Made by a program: the position numbers and the translations under genes
Shown: positions 48,801 through 61,850 of the stretch, in pieces
Layout: every line of letters starts with the position of its first letter
Numbering within the stretch: the first letter of the stretch is position 1
NCBI RefSeq assembly: GCF_001640805.2
Contig: NC_066852.1
Span: 7,548,194-7,612,193, forward strand
Length of the DNA: 64,000 nucleotides
Source of the DNA: Lates calcarifer
Taxonomy: Eukaryota > Chordata > Actinopteri > Centropomidae
Reading direction: 5' to 3'
The notes under the pieces: model-generated
The model's database searches: none
Told to the model about the DNA's origin: nothing
The model's input: only the letters and a program-made list of their open reading frames with translations

Positions 48801-51800
48801 ACGTGTTTCCAAGAACATAATACTATATTGTTAAAATGAAACATGAATATTAGATATGTAACCAAAGCTTAAGTTCATGTCTCACCGCCTAGCTCTTGCT
48901 GCAGTCCCTGGGCCTGAGTAACCAAGTACTTAATGGGGATTTGGTCCATCAAGGCTGCTGAGTAGGACTTTGGCTTCCTCTGCATCAGGGCTTGAAAAAA
49001 AAGGGAAAAAATGGTGAGTGAAACAAAGAAACTATAGGACAGTAAATAGATAGGATGAGAACATAAAGCAAGAGAAGGACAAGACAGAGCATAAGTGTTT
49101 TATTTGGCTGTGTAAGGACGCCAGAGCCACTGTGCCACTGCGTTAGAGGAGCGGAGGTGATTTTTCATTGACGTGGGTTCATTACCACTGCTGATGGGCA
49201 TCATTACTCCTTCCTTGAAGGCTGCAGGAGCACTTGGGTAAACACAGCAATTAAAGAGATGGGCATAAACTCTCACATAAATCTGGCCTAATGAAGGGCA
49301 AGAGGAGAGCTCGTCCTGGGAGAGAATAAACACTGACTAGGCTAACTGCTAATGCTCAATCTAACCTACAGCTGTCCTAGTTAGCTTAGCTCCCACAGCC
49401 ATTGTACTTGGCTCTTTGTCAGCCCACCATTTATTCTGTATGAAGCGGCCAACAGTCAGTGTCGAGAGAGAAAAGGATGAATGACTGCACATCCAGAGTG
49501 AGAGTGTCTCCTACAACTTAACAGAGGACAAAAGCTGCCTTTCTCCTCTCACTGCCTGAGAAATTCCCTCCATCTCACATACAATGCCTTCTTCAGTGGA
49601 GGAGATGACAATGGGTGTACTTTAGACAGGCAAAAAAAGAAAATAAGAAATAGAAAGGAAGTGAGCCAACAACACACAGGGAAGCCAGGCACACTGCAGC
49701 ACTGTATAGGAAACTATTACAGTCTTGTACATACCAAGTTGTTTGGTGCTAGCCAACAGGTTCTCCTCATAAGAAAGGATGTAGTAGAGGATAAGGAGCT
49801 GGGTTGTGATGGAGTAGCGCTGTCGTCCCCCTCGACTGCCCTCCCCTTGCTGGCCAACATAGAAAGAGAGAAGCAAAAATTACATCTATAGGCCAGAGAC
49901 AGGCAGCACAATCGAGCCCTGTATCATCAGTGAAGGTGGGGATGGATACTTTCCAAAAGTTCATCAGCAGTATAAAATTCTGGGATGACTGAAGTTGCAA
50001 ATGAACTGCTGATCACTTCTATTACAACAACCTAATTTATACCAACTCCAACTTTAAAAATTACTTAAGCCATTATTAACAAATTTCTGTCTAGAAAATT
50101 TGTTTACAGCAACATTTTTGCTCAAAACTTGTTTTAGGCTTTGACTGAACCTGTGAAGCACGTCGGTTCACTCACCCCAGCAGAGCTCTGGAAGACATTG
50201 AGGATCTCCTGCTCAGTGATAGGCTGATTGGTGGCCTCTGGGTTGGCCTTGGATGCTGGAGTGAGGATGGAGTTGATATAGGCATCAATTAGAGGAATCA
50301 GTTGGGTGTGGATGGGGGTGGTTGTCTCACAGAGCTGTCGATAGATCCAATCCTGGAAGATGCAAAACAGGGTAAAAATTTAAAAACAGATGTAATATTT
50401 GGTGTCAACTCACTCAATCACAATTATGAGCAATATAGTTCACGTCATACCTTGATGGACACTTTATGCTTGGTGAAGGCTCGGCTCCGAAGCAGCTGGT
50501 AGATACAGTGAATTGGGAGGAACCCTGTGATGTTGGCACTTAAGTTATTGGTCACTGCGACCCTAACCGCATGGGCTGTAACCACCTATACACCAGAAAT
50601 AATGAACAAGTTATCAGTATACCAGTATACAATGAAAAATAGGCAAAGATTTTGTACAATTTTACATCACACTGTAGTGAAAATACTCACAACTTTGTTT
50701 GAATGCAATTAAATTTCTCTTACTCCTTCACTAACAACCCCATATATCTCCTAACACAAAAAATTAACTTCACATTATTAAATTAAGCTGCCATTCATTC
50801 ATAAAGGGCCTGACAGTAATCATGATGTACAATGTAGGAAGGCTATGTCATCACTGCATATCGATGGATAGACTTATAATGTATGTACCTGTTCTGTGAA
50901 TATTTCCTGAGTGAAAATAGTCTTCATCTTGCTTAGAGAGCTTGGCTTGATGGCAATCTGTAGAAAGTTGAACATTGGCAAAAACAGAGAACATCAACAG
51001 AGATAGGTTCACTCTGACTGAAAACAACCTGCAGGCAACAGTGCTGGTATTTTGTAATTCCCTCCTTTCATATTTCATAAGAAAAATTCTACATGGCAGG
51101 CAAAACATCACAACATTGAATTGAGAGGATTGCCCTAGGGGTGGAAACAAACAGGCTCTAAATCCAATTACATTACACATCTTAGTGGAAAATACACTGA
51201 GACAGGAAAACTACTTAGCACACAGGCAGGAAACAATTGTGCACTTAATAGGTAATAAAATAGAAAATTGGCCACAGGGTATAGAGTGTCTTGGTAGATA
51301 TGAGTATGCTGCAAGTGTTTCATCAGTGATATAGTCTTTATATGCGCCAATGCTGTGGTGGAGGAGTGGGCCAGTAGCTGGTCAGCCAGACTGATATATT
51401 GATCAATGCTTCCCCTCCCACCTACCACCTTACCTTCATCCCCAAAGTAGAGCACACCAACTCAATAATGGAGCTGAGTTGGTTGCTATGGAAATACATG
51501 GCAACCAGTAATAGCATCTCTCCAAAAGAAGCAGATACGCCTGCAGCACTGTACAGAGGAAGACACACATATGCAAGGGAGGCAAGTGAGTAGAGACACT
51601 TAGACTTGTCATTAATCCTGCATCGTACAGGACAGAATTTTAATAAACTGATTATGTTACTCGCATCAGCCCACACACACACACCACACCTTCTACTAAC
51701 AGCTTATATGTCTTTAGTCTCCCCTAAAGTCACTTAAGACAGACAATTTATTTTTTGTGGGCTAGTCATAAACACAGACATATACATATCTGCAATTATT

Positions 51801-52872
51801 TATAATTTGTTGTTAAGATGGGCCATTTTGCCTTAATTTTAACACACAACCAAACAAAAGCTCTGTGAGAATTTGATGATTTATCGCTGGCTATTCCCAT
51901 GACCAACAAACATTTACAGAGGGAATATCAAAAGCCTGAGTGGAGTGGTGACAGACAAAGTAAACACACATTCAATTTTCAATAAAGACATTGGATTTGC
52001 CATATTTGACTTGTCACTTCATTCTAAATTCCAGTGACTGCAGGAAAAATATCATGAAGCATCCCAGCTTCCCAACATAGCCAATGAATCTCATATGCAT
52101 TCCATTCCATATTCTACTGCTCAGCAATAAAAAAAAAAGTAACAGGAAGGACATTATATTTGCTGAGGACAAAAACAAAATGCAAACAAGATAAGACTCA
52201 AATGACTCACAGATCTTGGTAAAATTTTTACTATTTTTTTGGGATATGCAAGAACTTATCCATACAATAATACCTCATTATCATAAATATAGAGATTTTT
52301 GTTACCTCTCAAAGTATTCTTCCTCTTTAATCATCCAGCTGAGCCACATGACCATCAACTGCTCCTGCTCTGGAGTGCTAGATGCAGACACACACACAGA
52401 CAATAATGTTCACACTCCATATAACAAAGGGATAGTATTAGATGCCAAAAGATGTAGACAAGACCTTTGGCAGGCAGCCTGCCTTGGCAGAACATCAAAA
52501 CTCAAGACCACCTGTTAGTTGAACAGGGTTTGTTATGCCAACCTATTTGTGTCTGTTGAATGAAAAAAAAAGACTTCTAAAACTAGGAGTCGATAAGACT
52601 AGCTTTGTGTACCTGACCAGAGTAGGAAAGGCCAGCAGCTTGCAGAAGGATAGAGAAACAAAGCGAACACCAGCAGGAGTGGCTGGAGGCCGGCTAGTCA
52701 TCAGCTGTAGCAGCTGCTCTGCCTCTTCATCTGTTGGTCTGGAGAAGGGTCACAATTAGTATTTATTTTAAAGACATGAACTAAACTAAAATCCATACTT
52801 TTAACACTTTATTAAATATAGAACATTTTTTTATTTTTTTGTTCTGTACCAAATGAAGCTTCTGTGTTGTGA

Positions 52873-52961
<89 letters not shown>

Positions 52962-55900
52962 TCCTCTTTAAATTACCTGAGACCCGCAATGCCCATGAGG
53001 GCACAGTACAGTCGGAGCAGTGCGCTGGCCTTCACTACATGCTCCTCTCTGAGTCCAGAGTACCCTGAGCTGCTCTCCTCTTCCAGGTCACCATCATTGG
53101 GCACGTGGGTGCTGCGTGAACGTGGCAGGATGGCGACCAGCTCCAGCAGCAACTGTCTGCGCATCTGCCAAAGCACTGAGCTGCTTTCTCTCTTTCGCTG
53201 GCAGTAGAGAGAGAAAGAGTGGGAGGGATACAAGTCAACCTGTGTGCTCCCATCTAGGTGTTAAATTCAGAGGCCACAACCAGTGAATGTTTGGCATTTT
53301 TCATTAATAAATGAGTTGGACAATTAACAAGGTTAATGTCATTTCATTTTCTGTGCATCAGTTAACTGACTAATCATTCAAGAACCCGAAACCCATATGA
53401 AAAGATACCCAATTCCCCTTCTATCTTTTATCATTTTTCAAACATTGGCTTAAATTTTGGGCAATTCATAAGTTGTGAATGCAGGCCTAGTTTAACTTCT
53501 TAGCGTCATCCAGTAGATTATGATGTAGTGGCTATGTGTTTTTCTTAAAATGTTGACATTGTAACATGCCACATGAATGCACCACAACATATTGTCTTGT
53601 CACCTCACAAGGAATCCTTTTGCCTCAGTGTCCTCTGGTCAGAATGACAAAATGCTCATATTTGAAATTTCCCTCATATCCTGGCCCCTCACCTGTTGTC
53701 CATTGCGAATGAACATGCTGAACCACGTACGGACTTTGCTATTAGTACCCAGCAGTAGGCCGCTGACATAAGAGACTAGAGGACTAACTGCCTCATCTGC
53801 TGTATCTGGTTTATAGTCCAGAGTCAGAGCCACACCCAGGCCAGGCAGGTGACACTCCTCCACCTAAGGACAGACAGAATAAACAGAATTAACAGACAGT
53901 ACATTGGGGATGTCCTTATTTTTCATATAATTTTTGTCTTTCACAGTATTCTTTCTCTAACCCACTTTTAATCATTGTTGTCTTTAAGTATATTCAGCAT
54001 CTTAGGCACTGTAATAAATGTTGTTTCAGTCATTTCAACAAACATCATTCCTTGGCATCCTGTGTCACTTGTCCTGCTGTAGCCGCTCTTTTGAACATTC
54101 CCATGCCAACAACTATAGCAGACTAGTCTCTAAAATTCCCTGATTTCGGCTCAACATGACATCAGTTTTCAAGCTCTATTGTCTGAGCAGACAGCAAAGT
54201 ATGAGTCCTGCTGAAGCATCCTTCGACAAGGCAATGAATTTCTACGACCTCCTGGGCCTCGTTCAATAACTGACCTTGTGCTGTAACCTTCTTGAAAGAA
54301 AAGGGGCAGCGAGAAGACAAATTCCTCCCTTTGGGAATAGTATCACAAAGTGTACCACAACATAAATCAGTCAAGGCAAAAATCTTCTGTGCCTCTAAGC
54401 TTCATGAGGTGTTTGTGTGAAATAACTAAAGTATAAAATGTCTCTGACAGAATGAAGCGGACTAGTCGATTAAATTGGAAGCTAACAAAAATTACTGCAC
54501 AGTGATCTTTAAGTGTCAAAAAATGTTCTAAAATTAAAAAAGAGATTATTTGCTGGCAAATCATTCAAACTAACAGAGCCTTGTAATGTACGGCACGGAA
54601 TGGAACATACTGTATAGAATTTATTTTGATTCTCAACATGTCTAGGGTGTATCCCGCCTCTCAACCAATGTCAGATTAAATTGGCTCCAGCCCCTCCGTA
54701 ACCATTATGGATAAGTGGTATAGATAATGGATGGATGGATATATATGGATTCTAACATTTAAAAGATCAGGTTTTTAACACCGTTGATGTTAAAGCCACA
54801 TAGGGAACACACTGATTAATGAGGCATGGACGCAATGCTGCCTTAAATTTCTTTTTCAGACATGTAACAAACATGAAGTCATAAAAGCATATCACACAAA
54901 CTGAGGAGAAGCTGCAGCAACAAGTATTCATTTTCATCTTGTCTGTCTGATCATAGTAACACTGTAACTGACCACCATAGCTCTGATGTTGAGGGCCTGT
55001 GAGGGGTTCATCAGGCATAGCTGCCTTAGGGCTTCAGTCCTGCGTCGACCACCCACACTCTCCTCATCCTGACGTTCTCCATTCTTGATCAAACCTCTGC
55101 AAACTGCAAAGACAGAAATACACATTTGAGTAAACAAGCAGCATATAACAACCCACCAAAAATCATTTGGATGACTGAATTTCCTGGAACTTTATATTTT
55201 GATCTATTGAATCAAATGATATGTGCTCTATTAGCAACATGCTTACTGATTCTGATTTTCCCAAAGGCAAAGCAAAAACTGTAAAGTCAATGCATTTTAA
55301 TGTTGTATTTCATGTTTGTTTAATAATGAAATCCTTTCCTAAAGGTTTCCTGACTTCCTGTACATCACTGACAGGCAGCAACAGTGTATAATTTCTCCAA
55401 TGTCATGGCCAAGTCATGTTTCTCCATTAATGCATACAATCCATAGGATCATGACTCATTTATTTGCCTGTAAATAAGATTAAACAGCCATCAGATGACA
55501 TTAGGCTTTATATCGTTTTCCCTGTGCTTTTCCACAGCTGGCAGTTTAAAAGGCAAACTGTTTACGGATAGCTGAGACTATGACAAGCATTGAAATACTA
55601 TTAGCTTCTATCTCTGCCACTTCTGCATTATTTCACATGCCATAAAAGAGCCAGTAGAGTTAGCTCTGGTTACTTGTGTTCAATGTGACAGACTGAACAC
55701 AGAGCCATTTGCCGCACTTCACCCTTAGATCAATTCATTTCACTTTCGATTCAATTGAACAAGGTCTTTTCCAGTAACAAAGCAAAAACAATTCCTTGAC
55801 ATTGACTGCTGTGTAACACACACAAATAAGCTATTGACTTAGCTCTGACCCTCTGTGTGATAAGGAGGCACTGGAGACAGACAGCATTTTCTTATGAGTC

Positions 55901-58880
55901 TCTCAAAGCACACACTGCTCTCTGTGAGCCAGAGCAGGACAATAATGTTCATCATCAATCAAAGACAAATACACACCCCCTTGGGCCTGTAGCATGGCTA
56001 GAATTATTGGGGGAAATGGATAAACTCCAAATAAAAACATGCAATTGCAACTCAATAACAATCTGCCTATAAATATAATGAAACTATCACAGAAAGGTGA
56101 GGCAACGTTAAGTAAAGGTCTATTTCTGCCACAGCAGGCACATTCAGTAAACATATGAAGCTAGTACTGGCAATTAACCAGCCACTCTATGTCACATTAT
56201 CGGCCAACATACTGTGCAGTGTTGTGACACAGATGAATTACCTTCATTGAAGCTGTCAGGGACATTGGCAACCAACAGACACAGAAACCAGTCACCATTT
56301 CGAACATGAAGCAAAGCTTCAGCAACATCCACAATGGGCAGCAAGGAAGGCAGCTCTAAGAAACAGAAAAGAACATTTCAGACAACATAAAATATTAGCA
56401 GGTTTTCCAAGTATACCGCTAATGTTTGCTTGTATATATTTTCACCTCACTATCAGCATAACATAGCCGCATGCTGTACTTTCTCAGACTGCTTTCCTTT
56501 GTGTCAGGCATAACAGAAAGGTATTAGTCCACTTATGATATAACACATTGCTGATGTTTGACAGATTTTACTATGCAAGAGTGGATCTTACATTCAAAGA
56601 TTCAATCACATGATATGACAAATGTTTGAAAAAAAAAAAAAAAACGAAAAAAAAGAGGCAACAAAAATTTTTGTTCTGTGGCCTCAACAGTCAAATATTA
56701 ACATTTGTGTAAACTTTTCACAGCACTCTTCGAAACAGCCCATTCTGACCAGTATCATAAATTTCTAGAGATATTAATTATCATTCATAAATGAGCTAAT
56801 CTTGCACACACCACAGTATAGCATTCTAAATCCTAGAATTCTCATTCTTGCAAGGACCGCACTGATGTACAACACTGTTGTATTGAACACAGTCCCATTT
56901 GCAAAGCACCTGTGAAACTATTGAAAAGATGAAAGGGGTTGGGTACCTGCTTGTAAAATGCAGAGGACATCAGCAACCTCTTCCAAGTAAACAGGACTTT
57001 CAAAGAGTTCAGACGACTTTAAGAAAAACTCTCCATTTGAGTCTGCCACCTGTGAAATGAGGATGAAGTGAAAATACTGCAGGGCAATTCCAACTCTTAG
57101 AAACATTTAATGTGTCAGTCAATGTGAGAGTAGCTGCCAGAAATTTGGGAGTAATTTCTGATGCCAACTTCAGCTTTGATAAACAAGTAAAGAGAGGTTT
57201 GCAAAAGACCTATTTCCATAAGTAAGATTTTAAGTTTAAGTATTCAGTCATTTGTACAAGATAAGATAAGATAATCCTTTATTAGTCCCACAATGGGGAA
57301 ATTGACATTGTAGTCACTCATTCCTTTATTTCTTTATATGCAGACCATTGTCTCTATATATTCATGTGCCTATCAGGCATCTCTTTCACATTTCTACATT
57401 ACTCAAAAGGAAGCAGCTCAGACGCAGGTTAGATTATTATGATTATTACTAGCCTATCATCAAGGCTAGTTATCTGGGTAGTTTAGGTTGGCAAAGTCAA
57501 TACTACCTTTAAAATAAATTTTGCTTGTAAGGATATTTGTTTTAATCCGATTTAATTTCACATCATATGGCACTCTTTTCTTGTCATGGAGAATCTTGTT
57601 TTTGTTATGTATTTCTGAAGAAAAAAGGAAGTACCTTTTCAGCTAGGTTCATTCATTATTGTTATCAATGTCCTATCATTTCCTGAATTTTGTGTAGACC
57701 TCTGACTGTACCTTATTCATGATAGCCAACAGTTCACTGAGGGTCAGGCGGAGTCTCCTGAGGGGATCACTGTGTTCAAACTCCAGAGTCAGGCCATGCT
57801 GTAGCTGTGACACCAGGATGCTTTCTCCGTTAGAGCCACCCGCCTTGTGCCTAGCAGAAGCGACAGCACATTGTGAATATGGCTAAAATAAACTTCTAAC
57901 TCTACCCATGACCAGACTGTGGCATTAATTATGTTACCATGTGTGACTCCATACCTAAGCTGCTGCTCCTTTCGTGCATCCTGCTCCAAGGCATGGAAGT
58001 CAACAGACAAGAGAGCTACAATGGAGTTGACAGCTTCCACTCCTGAGAGCAGGCGAAGGATGAGCTTCTTGTCCTGTGCCCAGGACTGGCTCTGATCAGC
58101 TGGGGCACATAAAGCCATCCTCACTAGGCAGGGAAGCAGCAGCCTCAGCTCTGGGTCGCTGAGGGCAGCCAGGCGCACCACATCAACCTTTTGCATGGCT
58201 TCGAAAGCATAGGCGCTGACAAACTGCAGCCCTGTACTGTCTGCCATCTCTCTGCAACTAAACCCTGTGGGAACACCAAAACAGACAATTTAAAAGGCAG
58301 AGCCTGATGCCATCTGAAGCAAATAAAGTACAAGTCTTCTAGTCCAGGCATCTTGTGAGGAACGAGACGATGCACTGATTTAGCAAAAACTACAGAAACT
58401 AAAAGTTAAGCTAAAGTTGAGCTAAGAGAGGCTTGACTTAACGGTAGTCACAGAGTGGCAATGCATCCAGCTCTCTGTTACTACAGCTCTCTTTGGCCTT
58501 TGAGTAGTTTGTTTATAATTAATTTGTCTAGAAGTTGTCTTAGTTAATGTTAACGTGCAAATTATGTTGATAACAAGCCTAACAAAACAAGGCGGACTTA
58601 GCCGTTAGCTTAAATGGTTGGGTATAGCGGAGAACTAACGTTTATGTTACTGCTAATGCTAGCTAATACGGGGAAGTTTAAACATCGTCATCTTTAACTG
58701 ACGAGGAACTTATTAGCCCCGAGTCAAAAGTAACCTCAATTCGCGGGTGGCACTCGGAAATATATGTAATATAAAAACACAAGTTAAGAGCTTTAACAGC
58801 TAGATTGTCTCTAATTATGCAGCGTATTAACGCTAGCTACTAGCTAGCTTGTAGTAACTTAGCTTACCCTCCTTTGCCAT
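42816..58880 (-). CDS. ints2: Integrator complex subunit 2 (25 coding exons)
   Basis: INTS2 is a large helical scaffold subunit of the nuclear Integrator complex, which cleaves snRNA 3' ends and attenuates RNA polymerase II transcription. Exons in transcript order (high to low coordinate): 58880-58868, 58264-57955, 57850-57712, 57049-56947, 56355-56242, 55103-54973, 53863-53693, 53197-52977, 52738-52613, 52377-52306, 51548-51434, 50957-50889, 50585-50451, 50352-50176, 49849-49735, 48990-48886, 48556-48392, 47343-47142, 46049-45924, 45587-45386, 45158-44877, 44273-44166, 43950-43845, 43489-43313, 42997-42816 (stop TAG). Every junction has AG/GT and the phases agree; the total is 3,666 nt, about 1,221 aa (mammalian INTS2 is about 1,204). 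Near-identical blocks include FEAMQKVDVVRLAALSDPEL, ALCAPADQSQSWAQDKK, GERQDEESVGGRRRTEAL, EVQCLICCLLHQMFIADPN and QVCASDVATKARDIDPLI. Odd points: a 13-nt first coding piece (MAKE+G), a glycine-rich insert around exon 15 (GEGSRGGRQR), and a divergent last exon ending in STLHGL. Identity is from remembered family sequence; the exon structure is read directly. Confidence 0.97.
47082..47132 (-). repeat. Perfect 18-bp inverted repeat (hairpin) in ints2 intron 18
   Basis: The arms at 47082-47099 and 47115-47132 are exact reverse complements (CAGTAGCATTTTCTATCA / TGATAGAAAATGCTACTG). The 15-nt spacer can add a 4-bp stem (ATGT/ACAT) after one C-C mismatch, leaving a 5-nt loop. On the ints2 transcript it occupies about nucleotides 10-60 of the intron, just after the exon 18 donor (GT at 47141-47140). 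It could be a splicing-relevant structure or a templated-inversion scar; it is short for a microRNA precursor. Confidence 0.85.
52875..52957. repeat. Compound (TA)n(CA)n microsatellite in ints2 intron 8
   Basis: An uninterrupted (TA)n tract at about 52875-52919 is followed by (CA)n at about 52924-52957. It makes up roughly a third of the 238-nt intron 52739-52976. In the ints2 transcript it reads (UG)n then (UA)n, beginning about 20 nt after the exon 8 donor. Confidence 0.95.
54644..54750 (+). mobile_element. 3' end of a Rex3/RTE-type retroelement
   Basis: The stretch carries the usual teleost Rex3/RTE tail: a 'cccgcctctcaaccaatgtc' block, 'ggctccagcccc', 'ggataagtggtatagataatgg', then a short ATGG repeat (54727-54740). 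It is a truncated, mutated 3' fragment in ints2 intron 6, antisense to the gene. The family name is from memory of common fish repeats; a SINE borrowing the same tail is possible. Confidence 0.7.
56624..56655. repeat. Poly(A) tract in ints2 intron 4
   Basis: An A-run of about 20 bases followed by CG and a second A-run. No recognisable retroelement body is attached. Confidence 0.8.
57124..57340. mobile_element. LINE relics (L2/Rex1-like reverse transcriptase end plus a LINE tail)
   Basis: On the plus strand 57124-57222 reads VRVAARNLGVISDANFSF followed by DKQVKRGLQKTYFHK and a stop, resembling the 'NLGVIFD..LSF..HI..V.K..FFHL' segment near the end of L2/Rex1-type reverse transcriptases. At 57258-57310 is a second, common fish repeat word, (ATAAG)n then 'tcctttattagtcccacaatgggg', which looks like the 3' tail of a LINE in the opposite orientation. 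Both are decayed fragments in ints2 intron 3. Confidence 0.6.
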
Positions 58881-59250
58881 CCCCTTTACTGAACAACTAC
58901 AGGCAGAGCTAATGGCTGAGCTAAGCTAGGCTAGGCTAGGCAGGCTAACTTGTCAGACAATAATACTCGCACGTGCCCCCTGGTCTGTCTCTGCCATGGA
59001 AACATCTATTAATTAATGTACAATAATTCCACAAAAATCGTCTTACCTCACGTATTAGTCTTTTTAAAAGGAAATGTCACCATCGAGGCCTCGAGACCTC
59101 GGACTCGGGTGTGTGCCGCCGAGCTCTATATGGGAGTCCTAAGTCAATAACAGAGAAAAAGGCTTGTCCTAGCTTTTGCCGGTAGGTTTATGGAAATGTC
59201 TTTTAGCGTTATATGTTTCACGCCCTTTCAATTATCGTTTCCGCATGACC
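58881..59250 (-). promoter_or_regulatory. Probable ints2 promoter and 5' exon region
   Basis: This lies directly upstream of the first ints2 coding piece. It is richer in CpG than its surroundings, especially 59080-59125 (cgaggcctcgag, gccgccgag). A second donor-like site (GTAAGA on the minus strand, 59046-59041, preceded by CGTGAG) suggests an alternative noncoding first exon at 59047 and above. A short GCTAG/GCTAGG tandem run lies at about 58918-58945. No TATA box or start site can be fixed from sequence alone. Confidence 0.4.
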
Positions 59251-60820
59251 ACTTAGAGCTTGTCTTTCTCTAAGGTGTAAATACAGAGTAGATAAATCAG
59301 TGTGAAAGTGAGGGAACTGATCTATTCAGCACCGTGTGGCAGCGCTGACAGCACTGACAGTACAATACTCCAGTCCTGCCCAGGCTGCAGGCAGCGCTGT
59401 GATAAAACATGCACTGGGCTGATATTGACAAATCATATAAGTATGATGGAAATCTTATTTCATTTGCCGACCAAAGAAGAGGTTTCATCATCCAATTTCT
59501 CTATTGTTTGCCTTCGTTGATCAGGACAAATAATGACAATCACCATAAATCTATATGGGGAAATTGCTGAAAAAGATAAAAAAAAAAAAAATTACCTGAT
59601 GAGCACACCTTGGATAAATAATAGACCACCAATGGAAAACAGACAATGTAAAATCTAAGCTCTGGTGGCAGGTGGTTAAGCTGCAGAAATTGATATGTTT
59701 GGAGAGCACAATAAACAAAGATCATTATGTGTGCTGCAGTCTAAAAAATAGAATAAGCAGATTTAAGTTTGCTTTGCTTACTTGGTTTTATAGTTACGAG
59801 AGGCTATAACCAAACAAACACAAGTGTCTTTTGATTTGTAACTATTTGCACCTTTCGCTAAAATGTTGAAACTTGTACCTACCCACTCATTGACATGTTA
59901 AGAGTAAATTTCACTACATTTTCAAGGGCACACTGACAGCAGTTGCTGAGGGATGAAGTTAAACAGAACAGGACCTCTGTGTATTCAAAGGCTGCTGACA
60001 GCATTTAGAAATGCAGCGAATTCTCAAATGAATGAATTGCCAGCTGCTACTACATGACTCCAGGGCAATTCAGCAATTTACAAATAAGATATCAGACATA
60101 ATTTTTTGTGGGGTTATTTCAATGCCTTTCCCACAGAGAGTGTGGTAACAAGCTTGCAGACCTACTGTACAGCAGAAGCAGATGATTACTGCAAACAACC
60201 ATGATTTCCCAAAAAGAAAACATGGCACTGGACTGAAAATATATTTTCAAGGTTTTATTAAATATTGAATGTATTTATCTACACTCAAAAAGACCAAATA
60301 CATTTTGATGGTCAAATTTTTCAAGCCAACAAATGCTGGCAAATATCAAGAGCAATACCAATGGATTTTCAATAGTCAAAATACAGTTTCCCTCTGAACA
60401 GGAGAAATCCAGACAGTAGATCTTCCTCTGTGTACAAACACTGCATATCCAATGGGCAGCCATCCATACCTGGTTAAAGTTCATTTACACCACACATTTA
60501 CTTTCACATTGAAGTAAAATGGGATTGGTCTAAATGTATCCATAACCAATCAGAAGTGGTGCCAAAAAAGCCAGACCTCAGCCAATCAGAGTAAGGAGAG
60601 GTACAGTAAACTAAAGGGATGTGCTGAAAAGGACACTGCATGTCTGCCATTAAGACAACTGTTCTCACATTCCTGCTCTTGCTTTCTTTCTCCCCTAAAA
60701 AAAGATCAAACCTGAGGTCAGCTACTTCCAAGAGATGCCAATAGTTCTTCCTCTCCACTATTGGTGTCCTTGTCCAATTGCACATCACAGTCCCCCTCCC
60801 CAAAGCAATAAACACAAGCA
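59251..60820. other. Intergenic spacer between ints2 and med13
   Basis: AT-rich sequence with an A-run at 59577-59591 and no supported gene. A distal AATAAA word on the minus strand (TTTATT at 60254-60259) could mark a longer MED13 3'UTR, so part of this stretch may be transcribed. Confidence 0.6.
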
Positions 60821-61850
60821 CAGGAAAATAAGTTGACGCACTTTATTCCTAAAACAGAAGCCACACCACCAACTGCTGGCATGGCATTCATATATAATTA
60901 TTTATATATATTGCCGTTTGGTTTTTGTGTCTAAATGTGTGGTATAAAATACTATATACAACAATGTACCTCTTTATTTGAACACAGTGAAGTTCATTGC
61001 TGTACAAGTCCTCTGTAGCTACAGCTTTGCTGTAAGTCCTTCATGCTCAAAGGCATGGAACATAATTCTCCACTCTAATTCTTCTGTACATTGTGACAAT
61101 ACAAATAATCTGTCTCCATTACAAAAAATAATACTCTAAAAGCAACCTACTGGGACTTTATTTAATTTTTATGGGATTTTTTTCCTGGTTGTTTTTTTTA
61201 ATTAAGACGATTACATATATCTTAGACCAATTGCTTTAAAGCAGGAAGGTGATATAAACCTTCTCCATTTTATATATAAAAGAGGTTAAGAAATAAGACA
61301 AATTATACATTTAAAAACTTACAATAAATAAGATAGATGCAGGCATTTCATTTGGATACTATTTCATCCAAAGGAATAAAAAGGAATTTCAGGTCTTAAA
61401 ACCAAAGATCCATTCTTGAGTTTTTTTCCTTGATCAAATATGTCCCTTTTCTTCCAATAACTTTACAGATAGACTTGTCTCTCCATTACAGACTGGCCAG
61501 TGACTGTGCTGCCATGCTACATACCATAACAACCAATCTGTCATTCTCTCACGTTCATTAATTGCAATTCAACTTCTGGTTTCCCCCTCTTCTTTATTCC
61601 CTTGTCTCTATGTGCATGTCTTTTAATCACAGGGACAGGACTGTCTCAACCAGTAACAGCCACGAGGGACAGGACCGGACCGTTGCAGCTTTAAACAGCC
61701 GTCTAATCCCCTCTTGGTGCAGGATCCAGCTCCATACTCTGGTCTGGTTCTTGCAGTTTTTCTTCAGTCTTGATGAAACTCCCTTTGGAGTTGTTGCTTT
61801 CCTCTTCTCTGAAATGTTTCGCCGACATATTTCCTGTAACAGGCTGTTGG
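60821..61850 (-). other. med13: med13 3' untranslated region
   Basis: About 1 kb of AT-rich sequence following the MED13 stop codon with no intervening gene. A minus-strand AATAAA (TTTATT at 60842-60847) fits cleavage near 60.82 kb. Long 3'UTRs are usual for this gene family. The end point is inferred. Confidence 0.5.

Noticed and set aside
60504..60821. 105-codon minus-strand frame beside the MED13 3'UTR
   Set aside because: No resemblance to known proteins, and it lies beyond the likely poly(A) site.
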